Of a stretch of 60,193 nucleotides of DNA, positions 29,391 to 37,774 are shown one piece after another; position 1 is the first letter of the stretch, and every line of letters starts with the position of its first letter. The stretch comes from an uncultured Myxococcales bacterium. Its GTDB lineage: Bacteria > Myxococcota_A > UBA9042. The notes beneath the pieces were generated by a model that made no database searches, was not told where the DNA came from, and saw nothing but the letters and a program-made list of their open reading frames with translations. The position numbers and the translations under genes were made by a program. The stretch is taken from positions 1 through 60,193 of the forward strand of contig CAITYF010000163.1 in NCBI GenBank assembly GCA_903896545.1. Direction: 5' to 3'.

Positions 29391-32300
29391 ATGCGGCACA
29401 ATCTAACTGAAACGACCCAAACTCAACCGTTCGCGATGGCGCTTCGCCTCGTGACTTGCCTCGGTTTGGTCGCAGGCGTTGCCGCTTGCAGTGACACGTC
29501 GACGAATTCCACAAACGGCAACGCGACCGCGGATGTCGATTCTGGTTCGGGCGAGTTGGACGGCGCGGACGGCAAAGGCCCGACGGGCTGCTACGCGTGT
29601 CATGGAACGGTTGAAAACGGCAATCCAGCGCCGCCGGTCGGTACGGGCGGTGAACTGGAAACGGTGGAACCCGCGGTGGGCGCGCACCAGCAGCACTTGG
29701 CGGAAAGCACGTGGCACCGGACGGTGGACTGCGAGGACTGTCACAAGCTGCCGACGTCCACGAAGCACTCGAACGGCGTGGTGGACTACGCCTGGAGCAC
29801 CGTTGCGACGGCGATGGGCAGTCAGCCGGCCTTTGACCCGGTGAGCCGGACCTGCAGCGGCGCCTACTGCCACGGCGGCACGCTTTTTGACGCCGCGACC
29901 GCCAAGGTCACCCCGCTGTGGACGCTCGTGGACGGCACCTACAACTCGTGTGGTCAAGCGTGCCACATGACGCCGCCGGGCGGCCCGCACCCCAAGAATA
30001 CCAACTGCGCGCAATGCCACGGCGCGGTCATCGCGACTTTTGACCCGGCCACGGAAAAGGCGACGTGGAAAGACGCGACGTTGCACGTGAACGGCGAAGT
30101 GAACGTTGTGAGCGGTTGCACGTCCTGCCACGGCGATCCGGTGACGGACAATCCGGCGCCGCCACTGGGTACGAAGGGCGAGACGAAGACGTCCGAGCTG
30201 GCGGTCGGCGCGCACACGGCGCACTTGGCGTCGAGCGATTGGCACCGTCAAGTGGCGTGCACCGATTGCCACGCGGTGCCGACGTCACCGACGCACTCGA
30301 ACGGCGTGGTGGATTACGCCTGGGGCGCGGTTGCGACGGCGATGGGTTCTGCCCCGACCTTTGACCCGAAGACAGCGACCTGCAGCGGCGCATACTGCCA
30401 CGGCGGCACCCTCTTTGACGCCGCGACCGCCAAGACTGTACCTGTGTGGACGAAGGTCGATGGCACGTTCAATTCGTGCGGTCAGGCTTGCCACACGACG
30501 CCACCCGGCGGGCCGCACCCGAAGAACAACAACTGCGCGCAGTGCCACGATGCGGTGATCGCCAGCTTTGATCCGGCGACGCAAGAGGCCACCTGGAAGG
30601 ACGCCACGCTGCACGTGGACGGCAAGATCGAGGTGAAGAGCATGGACTGCACGTCCTGCCACGGTGATCCGGCGACGAACAATCCCGCGCCGCCGCTGGG
30701 CACGAAGGGCGAGACGAAGACGACGGAACTTGCGGTGGGCGCGCACGCCCAGCACTTGGCGGCGAGCCCGTGGCACCGTCAGGTGGCGTGTACGGATTGC
30801 CACGCGGTACCTGCCTCGGCACCGCACGCGAACGGCGTGGTTGACTACGCATGGAGCGCGGTCTCGACGGCAATGGGCTCCGCACCGAGCTTTGACCCCG
30901 GAACCGCAACGTGCAGTGGCGCCTACTGCCACGGCGGGAAATTGTTTGATGCAGCGACCGCGAAGACCAAGCCCGTGTGGACGCAAGTCGATGGCACTTT
31001 CAATTCGTGCGGGCAGTCGTGCCACATGACGCCTCCGGGCGGTCCGCACCCCAAGAACACGAACTGCGTGGAATGCCACGACGCCGTCATCGCGACGTTT
31101 GACCCGGCGACGCAAAAGGCCACGTGGAAGGACGCGACGCTGCACGTGAACGGGCAGATCGACGTGAAGAGCTTGACGTGCACGACCTGCCACGGGAATC
31201 CGGCGACCAACAACCCGGCGCCGCCGCTGGGCACGAAGGGCGAGACGAAGACAACTGAGCTCGCGGTGGGCGCGCACGCTCAGCATCTCGCAACGAGCAC
31301 GTGGCACCGCCAGGTCGCGTGCACCGATTGCCACGACGTGCCGAGTTCCTCGGCGCACGCGAATGGCATCATCGACTACGCGTGGAGCGCTGTTTCGACG
31401 GCCATGGGCTCTTCACCGAAGTTTGATGCGGCGAGCGCAACATGCAGCGGCGCGTACTGCCACGGCGGTTCGCTCCCCGACGTCTCCGCCGCCAAGACCG
31501 TGCCTGTGTGGACACAAGTTGAGGGGACGTTCAACTCGTGCGGCCAAGCGTGCCACAACACGCCTCCGGGCGGTCAGCACCCCAAGAGCACGAACTGCGC
31601 GGAGTGCCACGACGCGGTCATCGCGGCGTTCGATCCGGCGACGCAAAAGGCGACATGGAAGGACGCGTCGTTGCATATCAACGGGCAGATTGACGTGAAG
31701 AACCTGAGCTGCACGACCTGCCACGGCGACGCGGCGACGAACAACCCCGCGCCACCCACGGGTACAAAGGGTGAAACCAAGACGACCGACCTTGCCGTCG
31801 GTGCACACGCGCAGCACTTGGCAGCGAGCGGCTGGCACCGTCAGGTGGCATGCACGGATTGCCACGCGGTGCCCGCTTCGCCGTCGCACTCGAACGGCAC
31901 AGTGGACTTCCTCTGGGGCACTGTTTCCACAGCGCTCGGTTCCTCGCCGGCGTTTGACGCAACCACAGCGACTTGCAGCGGCGCGTACTGCCACGGCGGC
32001 TCGTTGCCAGACGTGTCCAACGCGCAAACGGTGCCGAAGTGGACGCAAGTCGACGGCACGTTCAACGCGTGCGGCGCGAGCTGCCACACGACGCCGCCGG
32101 GCGGCAAGCATCCGCAGAACAACAACTGCGCGATGTGTCACTCGGCGGTCATCGCGTCGGTCGCTGCGGGCATTGCCACGCCGACGTGGGCGAACCCGGC
32201 GCTGCACATCGACGGGGTGATTCAGCAAGGGAACTACCACGGCCTGACTGGCTGGGTGTCGCCGAAGTTCGAGGCGACTGGCTTGCCGAGCAAGAATCAC

Positions 32301-33161
32301 CACGGTTATGGCTACTTCATCGTCAATCAGGGCAAGGACGACAAAGGCACGGCGTGCACCCAGTGCCACGGCGCGGACTACAGCGGTGGCAGCGTCGGCA
32401 TTTCTTGCAACGACAGCACGATCAACTGCCACGGCGCCAATCCCGCGGGCGGCACGGGCGGCGACTGGAAGTCGTGCAATTTCTGCCACGGCGGTGCGAC
32501 GCAGAATAATCCCGCGGCGGGCGTGGCCAACGAGTCGACCAACCAGACCCTGGCGGTGGGACGCCACGGACCGCACTTGACTGCGAGCAACACGCACGTG
32601 GCGTTTGACTGCACGAAGTGCCACGTCGTTCCGGCGGCGGGCGACATCAGTCACATCGCGCAGTACGTGCCGAGCGCGGATCTGACGACACCCGGCCACC
32701 ACGGCGACGTGACGTTCTTGCCGCCGCCGACAGCCGTGAACAACACGGGCGCGATGACGTGGAACGTGAACGCGACGCTGGGCAATCCCGTCACGGCGCG
32801 CGGCACTTGCGCTGGCGCTTGCCACTCCAACGGCCGCGGCGGCCCACCGGCGGTCACGCCAGAGTGGGCAGGCGGTCCGTGGAACGTCGGCAGCTGTTCG
32901 AGCTGCCACGCCGCAACACCGAACACCGGCAGCCACGGCGACCACCTGGGCGGCGGCAATAACGTGCCGTGTTCAAACTGCCACCCCGGTGCGGCGGCTG
33001 ACACCCACGTCAACGGCTTGCGCGATGTCTACGCAACCATCAGCGGCACGCCGTTCACAGGCGGCGTCACGATGAACCGTCCGACGACCGGCAACTGCGC
33101 GAACAAGCCGCAGTGCAACGGCACCTGCCACGGCGAGACGCACTCAAACAACTGCTGGTAA
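29391..33161 (+). CDS. Multihaem c-type cytochrome lipoprotein (about 33 haem motifs)
   Basis: 1256 residues from ATG 29391, with GAGG 6 bases upstream. Lipobox VAAC gives lipidated C33. The body is five tandem repeats of about 177 residues. Each carries five haem-attachment motifs in the order CX2CH, CX2CH, CX4CH (CSGAYCH), CX3CH (CGQACH or a variant) and CX2CH. A tail adds about eight more, including one CX6CH. This matches the Geobacter-type CxxxxCH/CxxCH repeat family (GSu_C4xC__C2xCH). It probably moves electrons at the outer membrane or cell surface. CX3CH and CX6CH are non-standard, so the true haem count may be lower. No partner cytochromes or porin genes are adjacent. Confidence 0.93.
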   Translation: MRHNLTETTQTQPFAMALRLVTCLGLVAGVAACSDTSTNSTNGNATADVDSGSGELDGADGKGPTGCYACHGTVENGNPAPPVGTGGELETVEPAVGAHQQHLAESTWHRTVDCEDCHKLPTSTKHSNGVVDYAWSTVATAMGSQPAFDPVSRTCSGAYCHGGTLFDAATAKVTPLWTLVDGTYNSCGQACHMTPPGGPHPKNTNCAQCHGAVIATFDPATEKATWKDATLHVNGEVNVVSGCTSCHGDPVTDNPAPPLGTKGETKTSELAVGAHTAHLASSDWHRQVACTDCHAVPTSPTHSNGVVDYAWGAVATAMGSAPTFDPKTATCSGAYCHGGTLFDAATAKTVPVWTKVDGTFNSCGQACHTTPPGGPHPKNNNCAQCHDAVIASFDPATQEATWKDATLHVDGKIEVKSMDCTSCHGDPATNNPAPPLGTKGETKTTELAVGAHAQHLAASPWHRQVACTDCHAVPASAPHANGVVDYAWSAVSTAMGSAPSFDPGTATCSGAYCHGGKLFDAATAKTKPVWTQVDGTFNSCGQSCHMTPPGGPHPKNTNCVECHDAVIATFDPATQKATWKDATLHVNGQIDVKSLTCTTCHGNPATNNPAPPLGTKGETKTTELAVGAHAQHLATSTWHRQVACTDCHDVPSSSAHANGIIDYAWSAVSTAMGSSPKFDAASATCSGAYCHGGSLPDVSAAKTVPVWTQVEGTFNSCGQACHNTPPGGQHPKSTNCAECHDAVIAAFDPATQKATWKDASLHINGQIDVKNLSCTTCHGDAATNNPAPPTGTKGETKTTDLAVGAHAQHLAASGWHRQVACTDCHAVPASPSHSNGTVDFLWGTVSTALGSSPAFDATTATCSGAYCHGGSLPDVSNAQTVPKWTQVDGTFNACGASCHTTPPGGKHPQNNNCAMCHSAVIASVAAGIATPTWANPALHIDGVIQQGNYHGLTGWVSPKFEATGLPSKNHHGYGYFIVNQGKDDKGTACTQCHGADYSGGSVGISCNDSTINCHGANPAGGTGGDWKSCNFCHGGATQNNPAAGVANESTNQTLAVGRHGPHLTASNTHVAFDCTKCHVVPAAGDISHIAQYVPSADLTTPGHHGDVTFLPPPTAVNNTGAMTWNVNATLGNPVTARGTCAGACHSNGRGGPPAVTPEWAGGPWNVGSCSSCHAATPNTGSHGDHLGGGNNVPCSNCHPGAAADTHVNGLRDVYATISGTPFTGGVTMNRPTTGNCANKPQCNGTCHGETHSNNCW
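29589..32240 (+). repeat. Five tandem 531-bp coding repeats in the cytochrome gene
   Basis: The first Cys codon of each repeat lies at 29589, 30117, 30648, 31179 and 31710, spaced 528, 531, 531 and 531 bases. The DNA copies are highly similar, which suggests recent duplication or gene conversion. The repeats keep the reading frame. Confidence 0.9.
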
Positions 33162-33197
33162 CGGCGCGCGAACTGCCCGCGCTTCCGGTCCCCCGAA

Positions 33198-34556
33198 CTA
33201 CCGCGCGACGCGGAAGCGGAGGCGGTCGGCGGCACGTGTGCCCTTGCTGGTGAACGCCCGCGCTTCGTACTCGCCAGGCGCCAATTGGCCAACGTTGAAT
33301 TGACCAGCGACCGCGCCCGACGTGTAGGACCACGTTCCCCAGTCGTCGTCGCGCGCGTTGACCTTCACGACCGTTACCCAGGCGAACGAGTCGCCTTCGG
33401 GCATGTTGAAGAAATCGAGCAGCACGGCGTCGTCCGACCGCCACACGCGATGCGCCACGTGCAAGTTCGTGCTCGCCAAGTCTTCGGGTTCCGCCGCGGG
33501 CAGTGGTGGCACAAACTGCTCAGGCGCACGCTCGCTGTGGGCGCGATGGCCGGGGCCAGGAGCTTCCACAAGCAGCGATGACGTGATGTCGTTGAAGTCG
33601 TTCCCGACCCACGGCGTGTCCGTCTGGAACTGTCGCGAGCGTCCCTGCGAAGCGGCGTGCTCGTACAACGTCACCGTCCAACCTGGCGGCACGCGCAGTG
33701 AGCTGATCTGGTCGTTGCCGATGGCGATTTGCCCGGTGTCGTACCGCCCTGGGTAGACCTGCTGCGACGGCCCGGCGAAGTTACCATCGCGGAAAATTTC
33801 CACAGCATCCGGACCTTGGCGCGGCAGCGGCTGCGGCTGCATCTGGGGTTGCGGCGCGACCGGCTGCGGCGCGTCGACGATGATGGACGACGCGATGTCG
33901 TTGAAGTCGTTCCCCACCCACGGCGTGTCCTGCGTGAAGACGCGCGCGCGGCCGTTGAAGCCACGGAGGTCATACACCGTCACGGTCCAGCCGGGCGGAA
34001 CGCGCAACGAACTGAGCTGGTCGTTGCCGATGGTCAGCTGCCCGATATCGTACCGCCCCGGCTGCATCGCCTGCCACGCGCCGGCGAAATTTCCGTCCCG
34101 GTAGAGGACCACGGTCGGCTGGCCAACGTTGACGGTTTGGGTCTGCACCTGCAGTTGCACGCGCGCGGGTCCTTCCACGACCAGGGACGAAGCGATATCG
34201 TTGAAGTCGTTCCCCAACCACGGACTGTCCTGGGTGAACACGCGCGACCGACCGCGAAATCCGCCGTGCTCGTAGACGGTCACCGTCCAGCCTGGCGGCA
34301 CGCGCAGTGAGCTGAGTTGGTCCGTGCCGATCGTCAGTTGGTTGGTGTCGTACCGACCCGGTGTTAGCGCCTGCGCGCCGCCTTCAAAATTCGCGCTCAC
34401 GTAGGCGATGGGCACGGCGGCTTGAGCAGCGCGGTCGTCGTCGTGATGGCCGTGGTGACCGTATTCGTGTTCCTGCGCGTGCGCAGTGAAAGCCACGCAC
34501 GTCGCCGCAGCGGCCAGAAACACGTTTCGCGGGGATTTTCGTGCCAAGCGGGCCAT
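33198..34556 (-). CDS. Secreted protein with three beta/gamma-crystallin domains
   Basis: 452 residues from ATG 34556, with GGAGG 5 bases upstream. Signal peptide ends near FTAHAQ; a His-rich stretch (EHEYGHHGHHDDD) follows. Three beta/gamma-crystallin-like domains of about 95 residues come next. Each has GRYD, a Ca2+-binding type motif NDQLSS (TDQLSS in the first), LRVPPGWTVT, and a second motif NDIASS or NDITSS. The consensus N/D-N/D-x-x-S/T-S suggests up to six calcium sites. A C-terminal domain (about 370-450) has an FFNMPEGD-WVTVVK pattern and is beta-rich. Likely a calcium-stabilised surface or matrix protein. Convergent with the cytochrome gene. Confidence 0.88.
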   Translation of the reverse strand: MARLARKSPRNVFLAAAATCVAFTAHAQEHEYGHHGHHDDDRAAQAAVPIAYVSANFEGGAQALTPGRYDTNQLTIGTDQLSSLRVPPGWTVTVYEHGGFRGRSRVFTQDSPWLGNDFNDIASSLVVEGPARVQLQVQTQTVNVGQPTVVLYRDGNFAGAWQAMQPGRYDIGQLTIGNDQLSSLRVPPGWTVTVYDLRGFNGRARVFTQDTPWVGNDFNDIASSIIVDAPQPVAPQPQMQPQPLPRQGPDAVEIFRDGNFAGPSQQVYPGRYDTGQIAIGNDQISSLRVPPGWTVTLYEHAASQGRSRQFQTDTPWVGNDFNDITSSLLVEAPGPGHRAHSERAPEQFVPPLPAAEPEDLASTNLHVAHRVWRSDDAVLLDFFNMPEGDSFAWVTVVKVNARDDDWGTWSYTSGAVAGQFNVGQLAPGEYEARAFTSKGTRAADRLRFRVAR

Positions 34557-34652
34557 GGTGCCTCCGAAAAGAATGCCAGTTGAGTGCGCTGTCGCGCGGC
34601 CAGTGTGCAGGGAGCGACCGAGGCAGGCAAGCGCCAATCCGTTCTTTGTCAG

Positions 34653-36446
34653 TCAGTTCTTGCGGCAGGCCAGCCACTGCACAAAGGGCATCCCCGACGT
34701 CGACTTGCCTGACGGAACGGTTGATTCTGCAGTGGTATTGCCTGTCGCCTGCCCGTTGCCGCCGTCACTGCCCGCGATGGATTTCACCGGTGGCTGGACG
34801 CTGAGCAGCACGTCGTGCGCGTGCGTCCGGTCTTCCTGGTCGGTCAAAGCGCTGCCGACGGTGACGCCGACGTCTGCACCATTCGCTACGCCCACGACGA
34901 GGCGTCCGCTCACCGACGTGGCTGCGCTCCAGCCGCTGGGGCAAGTCGCGGTGGTGAAGTAGCTGATGAGGCCGCTCGGTATCGGCCCGGTGTTGCTGCC
35001 ACCGCTGGCGACGCACGCGAGGCTGTGCAGGCTCGGAAATGTCGCGGTTGCATCGCTACTTGTGGCACTGAATCCGACGTTACCCGCCGCAGCGTAACCG
35101 CCGCCGCAGCAGCCGGACGCCAAGCCGATGCCGTGTGCTGCAAGAATGATGTCGCCTTTCACGCCGTGGCTGTGCGGTTTGGCCCATGTGCCGCCGAACG
35201 TCGCGCCGGTTGTGCCGCCGTTGGGTGTGGCGACGACGAAGCGGTCCAGACCGGTGGCGGGCGCGCTCCAGCCGGCGGGGCAGTTGAGGCCGCCGGGGAA
35301 GGCGACCAAGCCGGCGGGTGCGTCGCCCACGAGGATCCCGGCAGACTTGCGGCAGGCGAGGAGCTCGACGTACGGGACGCCGGACGACGCGGCGAGCGCG
35401 CTGCCGGTGGCGTCCCACGTGCCGCTCGTGGCGAGGCCGGCGTTGCAGCAACTTGCGATGCCGACGAAGCTCACGGCACTGGTCGAGACGCTGCCTTTGA
35501 CGTCGTGCGTGTGTTTGCGGTCCTCGCCAGGCGCAAGCGGCGTGCCGTCGGCTTGTCCGGCGGTGGTGGAGTCGCCGGGCACGATCGTGCGGCCTACTGC
35601 CTGCGGTTCAGCGAGCCAGCCCGCGGGACAATTGGCAGTGTCAAACCAGGCAAGTGCGCCGACGGGCAGGGCGTCGGCAACCTCGCATTTGCCGACCATG
35701 CAGACTTGGCTCGCCCCGCACACGGTGCCGTTGGGGAGCGCGCCAAAGGGGCAAATTCCCGTCGCGGGTTCGCAGGTGCCCGCTTCCTGACACGGATCGC
35801 TGGGCGTACACACCAGCGCGCCGCCCGCGATGCAGTCGCCGCTCACGCACTGGTCGTTGACGGTGCAGCCGTTGCCGTCCTCACACGGGCCGAATTCGAA
35901 CGCGTGGACGCAGCCGCTGGCGCCTTTGCACGAGTCGAGGGTGCACGCGTTGCCGTCGTCGCAGTTGATGGCGGACCCGATGCAAGTGCCGTCCTGGCAC
36001 GTGTCCTTGAGCGTGCAGGCGTTGTCGTCGGTGCACGCATTGCCGGTCGTCACGGCGAAGCCGCAGCTGCCGTTCGGCTGACAAACGGCTGTCACGCAAG
36101 GGGAATCAGATTGTGGACAGGCGTTGGGGTAACAGGGCCCGACATCGCTCACGTCGGCCGTTGCGACGTCAGCGGCCCCGTCTTCCGGTGCGTCCGGCGC
36201 GGAATCCTTTTGCGCGTCCGCGGTTGGAGCGGCGTCAGTTCCGGTCGATTCATCCGCAGCGACGTCCTCGGCGTCCGCCCCGCCGCTCGTGTCGACCGCG
36301 TCGGCAAAGGAGAACGCCCCCGTGTCCTCCTCGGCGGTGGCGCTGGTATCCGCGTCGGTCGCGGTCGCACCACTGCACGCAGCGAACGTCAGCGTAGCCA
36401 CGCAAGCCCATACAGACCTGATTGTTCGGGCCCATTTCCGATTCAC
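34653..36446 (-). CDS. Lipoprotein: Cys-rich repeats plus three collar-like domains
   Basis: 597 residues from GTG 36446, which has GGGAGA about 7 bases upstream. Lipobox FAAC, then about 80 residues of Asp/Ala/Thr linker. A Cys-rich section (about 90-250) holds repeats of the DDxNACTxxxC type found in myxobacterial surface proteins. The C-terminal 340 residues are three repeats, each with a CPAGW-like motif, a HTHDVKG/HSHGVKG/HAHDVLL motif and, at the end, a LLACRK-like motif (LACVA in the second). These recall phage tail-collar domains. It is probably a displayed adhesin or structural protein. It diverges from the M19 dipeptidase gene across 80 bases. Confidence 0.82.
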   Translation of the reverse strand: MNRKWARTIRSVWACVATLTFAACSGATATDADTSATAEEDTGAFSFADAVDTSGGADAEDVAADESTGTDAAPTADAQKDSAPDAPEDGAADVATADVSDVGPCYPNACPQSDSPCVTAVCQPNGSCGFAVTTGNACTDDNACTLKDTCQDGTCIGSAINCDDGNACTLDSCKGASGCVHAFEFGPCEDGNGCTVNDQCVSGDCIAGGALVCTPSDPCQEAGTCEPATGICPFGALPNGTVCGASQVCMVGKCEVADALPVGALAWFDTANCPAGWLAEPQAVGRTIVPGDSTTAGQADGTPLAPGEDRKHTHDVKGSVSTSAVSFVGIASCCNAGLATSGTWDATGSALAASSGVPYVELLACRKSAGILVGDAPAGLVAFPGGLNCPAGWSAPATGLDRFVVATPNGGTTGATFGGTWAKPHSHGVKGDIILAAHGIGLASGCCGGGYAAAGNVGFSATSSDATATFPSLHSLACVASGGSNTGPIPSGLISYFTTATCPSGWSAATSVSGRLVVGVANGADVGVTVGSALTDQEDRTHAHDVLLSVQPPVKSIAGSDGGNGQATGNTTAESTVPSGKSTSGMPFVQWLACRKN

Positions 36447-36526
36447 GCTGTTTCTCCCCCAGTCACCACTGTGCTCGCGCGCGGCCGCGGTTGTCAACGC
36501 TGAACAATCTTGCTACGACGCGCGCC

Positions 36527-37573
36527 ATGCACACGACGACTACAGCACAGCGACTCGGCGTTTCCCAACAAGCGCTTGACCTTGCCTTGGACGCGGATCT
36601 GATTGATCTGCACATCGACACGTTCATCCCGGTCCGCATTTGGGGCTACGACGCCCTGAAGCACCACGGAAAAGGGCCGCTGGGCGGCTACTTTTTTGGT
36701 CATCTTGACCTGCCGCGGATGGAAGAGCAGGGCGTGACCGGCGCGATGTGGTCGATCACGACGAACCCGTTTCGCCCCGAGTCGAATCGCTTCGACGTGC
36801 TGCAGAAAAACCGCGCGCGCTACGAAGCGATGGTGGCCAATTCAGGCGGCAAGCTGGTCATCACGAGCACGCCCGACGCGTACGCGCAGGCGCGCGCCAA
36901 TGGCATCCACGCGGTGCTACCGGCGATTCAAGGTGGCAACGCACTTTCGGGCGCGCCGGATCTGGACGCGTGGCTGGCCGATCGCTGGGTGACACGGGTG
37001 ACCATCGTGCACCTCGTCGATTCGGTCTACGGCGCGACGTCGAGCCCGCTGTCGACGCTGAAGATCCAACGGCTGAGCGAGCGCGGCAAGGAAATCGTGC
37101 GGGCGCTGGATCGCGCGCGGGTCTTCGTGGATCTTGCCCACATCGCGGCGCCGAGTTTCTGGGACGCGGTTGAAGTGCACGACCCGTCGCTCCCGCTCAT
37201 CGCGACGCACACAGGCGTGAGCGGTGTTGTCCCGCACTGGCGCAACCTCGACGACGCGCAGATCCAGGTCATCGCCAAGTCGGGCGGCGTCATCGGCGTC
37301 ATCTACGCGGCGAATTTCATGGGGCGAAAAGGCGGACCGCAGAACTGCGAGATGGTGGCAGAGCATCTGGAACACATCGTCAAGGTCGCGGGAGAGGATG
37401 TGCCGGCAATCGGCTCAGATTACGACGGCGCCATTGTGCCGCCCGCAGACATGAAGGACGGCGCCGGGCACGTGCGACTCGTCGACGCGCTCTTGCGCCG
37501 CGGATGGAGCGAGGCGGCGATTCGCAAAGTGCTGGGCGGGAATTTCTTGAAGTCTTGGCGGAAGTTGCGCTGA
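36527..37573 (+). CDS. Membrane dipeptidase-like protein (peptidase M19)
   Basis: 348 residues from ATG 36527; no good ribosome site is visible, so the start is approximate. M19 enzymes are zinc dipeptidases with a TIM-barrel fold. Seen here: DLIDLHIDTF with the metal-binding HxD, VDLAHIAAPSFWD, ATHTGVSG, and the C-terminal signature AIGSDYDGAIVPP. No signal peptide is visible, so it is probably cytoplasmic. Substrate could be a dipeptide or D-amino-acid derivative. Convergent with the GH1 gene. Confidence 0.9.
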   Translation: MHTTTTAQRLGVSQQALDLALDADLIDLHIDTFIPVRIWGYDALKHHGKGPLGGYFFGHLDLPRMEEQGVTGAMWSITTNPFRPESNRFDVLQKNRARYEAMVANSGGKLVITSTPDAYAQARANGIHAVLPAIQGGNALSGAPDLDAWLADRWVTRVTIVHLVDSVYGATSSPLSTLKIQRLSERGKEIVRALDRARVFVDLAHIAAPSFWDAVEVHDPSLPLIATHTGVSGVVPHWRNLDDAQIQVIAKSGGVIGVIYAANFMGRKGGPQNCEMVAEHLEHIVKVAGEDVPAIGSDYDGAIVPPADMKDGAGHVRLVDALLRRGWSEAAIRKVLGGNFLKSWRKLR

Positions 37574-37656
37574 CGGTGGCGCACGACGACGGGGTGCAGC
37601 CGGCTGGGAGTGAGAAATCCGAAGAATGTCGAAAGGGCCCGTGCGGCGGTCCGCCT

Positions 37657-37690
37657 TGTTGAAAAGGGCTCGAAGCGGGCTTTCTCAACA
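37657..37690. terminator. Candidate bidirectional terminator hairpin
   Basis: TGTTGAAAAG (37657-37666) can pair with CTTTCTCAACA (37680-37690), one base bulged, in the 201-bp gap between convergent genes. A second perfect 8-bp inverted repeat, TGCGGTTG with CAACCGCA, lies at about 37697-37731. No long T-run follows. Confidence 0.4.
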
Positions 37691-37774
37691 GCCTCTGCGG
37701 TTGTCATTCGCGATCCGCAGCAACCGCATTGGCGCTTTGGGTAGCTCCTCGCGCCGGTCCCTTCGGCTCTACGC

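Noticed and set aside
29391..33161. Reading the 531-bp repeats as mobile elements
   Set aside because: They stay in frame and each encodes the same haem motif set, so they are internal gene duplications.
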